Source of the DNA: a bacterium
Lineage (GTDB): Bacteria; Nitrospinota_A; UBA7883; JACRGQ01
Direction of reading: 5' to 3'
Length of the DNA stretch: 9,064 nt
Assembly: GCA_021815535.1 (NCBI GenBank)
Contig: JAKAGL010000076.1
Location: 1-9,064, forward strand
The stretch's first letter is position 1; each line of letters opens with the position of its first letter. The notes below the pieces were generated by a model, which worked only from the letters and a program-made list of their open reading frames with translations, searched no databases and was not told the origin of the DNA. The position numbers and the translations under genes were made by a program. This document shows positions 6,916-9,064 of this stretch, in pieces.

Positions 6916-8691
6916 TTACCAGGAGACTCCCTCTTTCCTTAAGAATTCCTGCGCGCCATCATGCCCATCCCGGGCGGCGGTTTTCATGTCCTCAACAGCC
7001 CGTTTGAATTTTCCCAGGGTGTTGTAGGTGAGGCCGCGGTTGTAGTGGGCTTCCGTATCCTTGGGGTTCAGTTCCACCGCTTTGCTGAAACTCTCAAGGG
7101 CTTTTTTGTATTCGCCAAGCGCGATATACGAACTTCCCCGGAGCGTATACGGGGTTGAGCTCCGCGGGTTCAATTCCGTCATTTTGTCGAAATTTGCGAT
7201 CGCCTGCGCGTAATCTTTCAGGCGGTGATAGGCAAGCCCGCGGCGGTGGTAGGCCTCCACGTCCTTGGGGTTCAGTTCTATCACCTTGCCGAAATCGGCG
7301 GCCGCCTGCCTGTCATCCCCCATCTTGACATAGGTGAATGCCCGGTTGCGATACGCCTCGGCGTCTTTGGGGTTCCGTTCAACGGCGGTATCGAAATCCC
7401 TGATCGCCAGTTTAAGGTTGCCGTCGTTGGCGTACGCAAGCCCGCGGTTGCGGAAAACATCCACGTCTTTTTTATCCAGCTCCTCAACCGTATCAAAATC
7501 CTTGACGGCTTCCTTATATTTGCCAAGATTGCCATACGCGAACGCCCGGTTGCGGTAGGAGGCCTCGTCCTTCGGATCCAAGGCCACGGCGCGGTCAAAG
7601 TCCATAACCGCCTCTTTGTATTCACGCAGGTTGGCATACGCGAGGCCGCGGTTGCGGTAGGCGTCGATGTCTTTGGCGTTCAGCTCAACGGCTTTGCTGA
7701 AATCCTTGACCGCCTGTTTTGGATTCTCCAAGTTGGCATACGCAAGCCCGCGGTTGCGGTAGGCATCCCCGTCATTCGGGTTGAGCTGTACCACCATATC
7801 GAAGTCCTTGATGGCTTGCTGGGCGTCATTCAGGTTTACATACGCGAACGCCCGGTTGCGGAAGGACACCGCATCGCGCGGGTTCAATTCTATCGCCCGG
7901 TCAAAATTCTTGATCGCCTGCCGGTCGTCGCCAATGCTTCTGTAGGCAAGTCCCCGGTGGCGATAGGCTTCGGCGTCTTTCGGATTCAGCTCAATGGCTT
8001 TGCCGAAATCCCTGATCGCCTGTTTATGATCGCCCAGGTTGCTGTAGGCAAGTCCCCGGTTGCGGTAGGTATCACCATCATCGGGGCTGAGTTCAACGGC
8101 CTTGTCAAAATCCGCGGCGGCTTGTTTGTTGTCGCCGAGGTTGCTGTATGCGAACGCCCGGTTGCGGTAGGCCGCCACATCTTTCGGGTTCAACTCTATG
8201 GCTTTATCAAAGTTCTTGATGGCCTGTCCGTAGTTTTCAAGATTGCCGTACGCGAACGCCCGGTTGCGGTACGCGTCGGCGTCTTTCGGGTCCATCTCCG
8301 TGACCTTGTCAAAGTCCTTGACCGCTTTTTTGTAATCGCCAAGGCTGCTGTAGGCGAACGCCCGGTTGCGGTAGGCGGCCATATCCTGCGGATTCAGCTC
8401 CAGGGCTTTGCTGAAATCCTCAACCGCCCGATTGTTGTCGCCGAGTTTGCTGTATGCGAGGCCCCGGTTCCGGTACGAATCCCCGTCATTGGGCTTCAAC
8501 TCGACCGCTTTGGAAAAGGCATCTACGGCCTGTTGAGGCTGATTCGCCCCAAGAAGTTCGAATCCTTTACTGGTCCAGCCCGATGCGCTTAATTCATCGG
8601 CGTGTGCCATAGATGTCCGGCAAAGGCCGCCCGTCACCCCGGAAAGCATTCCCACCGCCAGCAAAGCCAGCCAAAACGTTCCTTTTCGCAC
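6916..8691 (-). CDS. Exported protein of 16 tandem TPR repeats
   Basis: From the GTG at 8691 the protein is 591 residues. It opens with a signal peptide: MRKG, a hydrophobic core LALLAVGMLSGV, and AHA before DE, suggesting cleavage after about residue 31 and a periplasmic or outer location. A Cys at residue 24 follows GGL, which does not fit a lipobox. Sixteen 34-residue TPR units then run without a break, ending in a 12-residue tail, AQEFLRKEGVSW. The usual TPR positions are kept: aromatic at 4 and 11, G/A at 8, A at 20, F at 24, P at 32. Most units read YRNRG or YRNRA. No enzymatic domain is visible, so a scaffold or binding role is likely but the partner is unknown. The upstream ATG at 8745 is in frame, but the 18 codons between are AT-rich with rare-looking codons (cta, aga, act) and would give an over-long n-region. 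It converges on sat, so a link to sulfur metabolism is unproven. Confidence 0.9.
   Translation of the reverse strand: MRKGTFWLALLAVGMLSGVTGGLCRTSMAHADELSASGWTSKGFELLGANQPQQAVDAFSKAVELKPNDGDSYRNRGLAYSKLGDNNRAVEDFSKALELNPQDMAAYRNRAFAYSSLGDYKKAVKDFDKVTEMDPKDADAYRNRAFAYGNLENYGQAIKNFDKAIELNPKDVAAYRNRAFAYSNLGDNKQAAADFDKAVELSPDDGDTYRNRGLAYSNLGDHKQAIRDFGKAIELNPKDAEAYRHRGLAYRSIGDDRQAIKNFDRAIELNPRDAVSFRNRAFAYVNLNDAQQAIKDFDMVVQLNPNDGDAYRNRGLAYANLENPKQAVKDFSKAVELNAKDIDAYRNRGLAYANLREYKEAVMDFDRAVALDPKDEASYRNRAFAYGNLGKYKEAVKDFDTVEELDKKDVDVFRNRGLAYANDGNLKLAIRDFDTAVERNPKDAEAYRNRAFTYVKMGDDRQAAADFGKVIELNPKDVEAYHRRGLAYHRLKDYAQAIANFDKMTELNPRSSTPYTLRGSSYIALGEYKKALESFSKAVELNPKDTEAHYNRGLTYNTLGKFKRAVEDMKTAARDGHDGAQEFLRKEGVSW
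6955..8586 (-). repeat. Sixteen tandem 102-bp units encoding TPRs
   Basis: The stretch is exactly 16 x 102 bases, each unit coding one 34-residue TPR. Short DNA words such as the + strand gcccggttgcggtaggc recur with small changes, so the units are related but diverged. Units fall into two flavours at positions 8-9, GL (for example units 2, 6, 7, 9, 10, 12, 14) and AF (3, 4, 5, 8, 11, 13). Units 2, 6 and 9 share a GD-Y-RNRGLAY opening preceded by ND or DD, which hints at duplication of multi-unit blocks. The array is a likely site of copy-number change between strains. Confidence 0.92.
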
Positions 8692-8695
8692 CCCG

Positions 8696-8701
8696 CCTCC
8701 T
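8696..8701 (-). promoter_or_regulatory. Shine-Dalgarno AGGAGG that favours the GTG start
   Basis: Read on the - strand, AGGAGG lies four bases before the GTG at 8691, inside a longer AGAGGAGG, so a well-spaced GAGG alignment is also available. Neither upstream ATG has as strong a site: ATG 8745 has only AGGA about eight bases before it. With the n-region MRKG that follows, this supports the GTG start. Confidence 0.65.
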
Positions 8702-8715
8702 CTACCTTTTCCAGT

Positions 8716-8733
8716 ATGCAAGTTACGTTGCAT
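8716..8733 (-). promoter_or_regulatory. Perfect 6-bp inverted repeat in the TPR gene leader
   Basis: ATGCAA (8716-8721) and TTGCAT (8728-8733) are perfect inverted copies around six bases. The element sits 14 bases upstream of the AGGAGG site. It could be an operator or a small hairpin in the leader that affects ribosome access. Its function is not known. Confidence 0.4.
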
Positions 8734-8754
8734 GAAATTTAGCATCCCCCGTTT

Positions 8755-8793
8755 CCTGCCCCGCCAATCGAGTCCGTGCCTACCAAGGGCAGG
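8755..8793 (-). other. 7-bp inverted repeat in the TPR gene leader
   Basis: CCTGCCC (8755-8761) and GGGCAGG (8787-8793) pair perfectly across 25 bases. On the - strand the stem would form in the 5' leader between the candidate promoter and the gene. I compared the loop by eye with well-known riboswitch cores, including the c-di-GMP type, and saw no match. A structured leader is possible. Confidence 0.35.
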
Positions 8794-8846
8794 TTTCGGT
8801 ATTTCCGGCGTGGATATATTTTCGCAACATTTTTTGGGCCGTGACG

Positions 8847-8852
8847 ATTATA
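8847..8852 (-). promoter_or_regulatory. Candidate -10 box for the TPR gene
   Basis: A perfect TATAAT is read on the - strand. Seventeen bases upstream the hexamer is TGTATG (8870-8875), a poor match to TTGACA, and there is no extended -10 TG. Transcription would start near 8840 and give a leader of about 150 bases before the GTG. The weak -35 suggests an activator or another sigma factor if the promoter is real. Confidence 0.4.
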
Positions 8853-8893
8853 GAGCATTTCCATATATCCATACATCTTCCTTAAACAGGGCT

Positions 8894-8929
8894 TTTTTGC
8901 ATTCTATGCCGGCCCGGCAAACGCAAAAA
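8894..8929. other. Nested inverted repeat with GC core
   Basis: TTTTTGC (8894-8900) and GCAAAAA (8923-8929) are perfect inverted arms. Inside them lies the odd palindrome TGCCGGCCCGGCA (8907-8919). The element sits midway between the two inverted pairs of TGGATAWAT. No T-tract follows the GC core on either strand as an intrinsic terminator would need, so a protein binding site or a divider between divergent units is more likely. Confidence 0.4.
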
Positions 8930-8952
8930 TATAAGATTTATCCAACCGGGGC

Positions 8953-8958
8953 TATAAT
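8953..8958 (+). promoter_or_regulatory. Candidate rightward -10 box
   Basis: A perfect TATAAT on the + strand, with no recognisable -35 at 16 to 18 bases upstream. It faces out of the window and would serve a gene beginning at or beyond about 9047. Support comes mainly from its mirror-like setting relative to the leftward TATAAT and the TGGATAWAT copies. Confidence 0.25.
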
Positions 8959-9064
8959 GCGAAGAACCGTAGGAATTGCTATTGGCTTATCGACACTTGA
9001 AAGAGTTATGGATAAATAAATTCATGTGGGTAGAATACGGATTGATATGCCAATAAAACTGGGG

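Larger units (their letters stand above)
8811..9017. repeat. Four copies of TGGATAWAT in two inverted pairs
   Basis: Copies are TGGATATAT at 8811-8819 (+) and 8863-8871 (-), and TGGATAAAT at 8936-8944 (-) and 9009-9017 (+). Within each pair the two copies are exact inverted repeats. Start-to-start distances are 52, 73 and 73 bases, close to 5, 7 and 7 turns of B-DNA. Each pair encloses a TATAAT (8847-8852 on the - strand, 8953-8958 on the + strand), and the copy upstream of each lies 8 to 10 bases from it. The layout looks like binding sites for a regulator of two divergent promoters; alternatives are long hairpins or weak DnaA boxes. Confidence 0.5.
8692..9064. other. AT-rich intergenic region upstream of the TPR gene
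   Basis: These 373 bases hold no gene I can support. They contain the leader and candidate promoter of the TPR gene, several inverted repeats listed separately, and a candidate rightward -10. The base composition is clearly richer in AT than the flanking genes, above all from 8811 onward. Near the right edge an ATG at 9047 opens a frame (MPIKLG) that runs off the window with only a weak GGA before it. It could be the start of the next gene, but six codons are too few to call. Confidence 0.6.

Noticed and set aside
7225..8592. Long + strand open frame (455 codons) opposite the TPR repeats
   Set aside because: It is the mirror of a periodic gene: with a 102-base period, a frame that lacks stops in one unit tends to lack them in all. 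It has no ribosome binding site or recognisable domain.
8610..8691. Lipoprotein signal for the TPR protein
   Set aside because: The Cys at residue 24 is preceded by GGL; Leu right before the Cys does not fit a lipobox, while AHA-DE fits a normal cleavage site.
8892..8930. Intrinsic terminator
   Set aside because: The GC palindrome is followed by A-rich sequence on the + strand and by mixed sequence then A on the - strand, not by a T-run in transcript sense.
8811..9017. Cluster of DnaA-like boxes or replication origin
   Set aside because: The copies resemble TTATCCACA, the best being TTATCCATA with one mismatch, but none is perfect and no origin-linked gene is present.
8936..9017. Integron attC-like site
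   Set aside because: The left side fits RYYYAAC (ATCCAAC) but the right side is GTTATGG, not GTTRRRY, and there is no cassette context.
8732..9019. Open frame of 95 codons on the + strand in the intergenic region
   Set aside because: No Shine-Dalgarno, no recognisable motif, AT-rich composition, and it overlaps the candidate TPR promoter region.
9047..9064. Start of a next gene (MPIKLG)
   Set aside because: Only six codons are visible and the upstream GGA is a weak ribosome binding site, so it is mentioned but not called.

Overview
The window comes from a bacterium that carries the dissimilatory sulfur (APS) pathway. From left to right it holds the 3' part of aprA (adenylylsulfate reductase alpha), then qmoA, qmoB and qmoC (the quinone-interacting membrane-bound oxidoreductase), then sat (sulfate adenylyltransferase), all on the + strand. 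A convergent gene on the - strand encodes an exported protein made almost entirely of 16 TPR repeats. The last ~370 bases hold no gene I can support. The coding sequence is rich in GC at third codon positions. A QmoC with a fused cytochrome b, and a TPR protein with a signal peptide, suggest a Gram-negative-type cell, either a sulfate reducer (Desulfobacterota- or Nitrospirota-like) or a sulfur oxidiser using the pathway in reverse. dsrAB is not in the window, so the direction of the pathway and the lineage cannot be decided here.

Region 1-6857 reads as one co-directional operon. Sat activates sulfate to APS with ATP, AprBA reduces APS to sulfite, and QmoABC is thought to pass electrons from the quinone pool to AprBA; all steps can run backwards in sulfur oxidisers. 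qmoA/qmoB and qmoB/qmoC abut or overlap, and sat follows qmoC after 12 bases with a good ribosome binding site. The only sizeable gap is the 61 bases between aprA and qmoA, which hold a strong stem-loop with a GAAA tetraloop and no T-tract. I read it as an RNA processing or stabilising element rather than a terminator.

Region 6858-6915 is the short GC-rich convergent gap between sat and the TPR gene, with alternative inverted repeats. Region 6916-8691 (- strand) is the TPR gene, whose start is best placed at a GTG behind a strong Shine-Dalgarno. Its repeats are exactly 34 residues each with no interruption, and most carry Asn at TPR position 6.

Region 8692-9064 is visibly richer in AT. It carries four copies of the 9-mer TGGATAWAT arranged as two inverted pairs. 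Each pair brackets a TATAAT hexamer, one facing left toward the TPR gene and one facing right out of the window. The four copies start 52, 73 and 73 bases apart, close to whole helical turns. This is the least expected signal in the window. The rest looks like a well-formed example of a known pathway.
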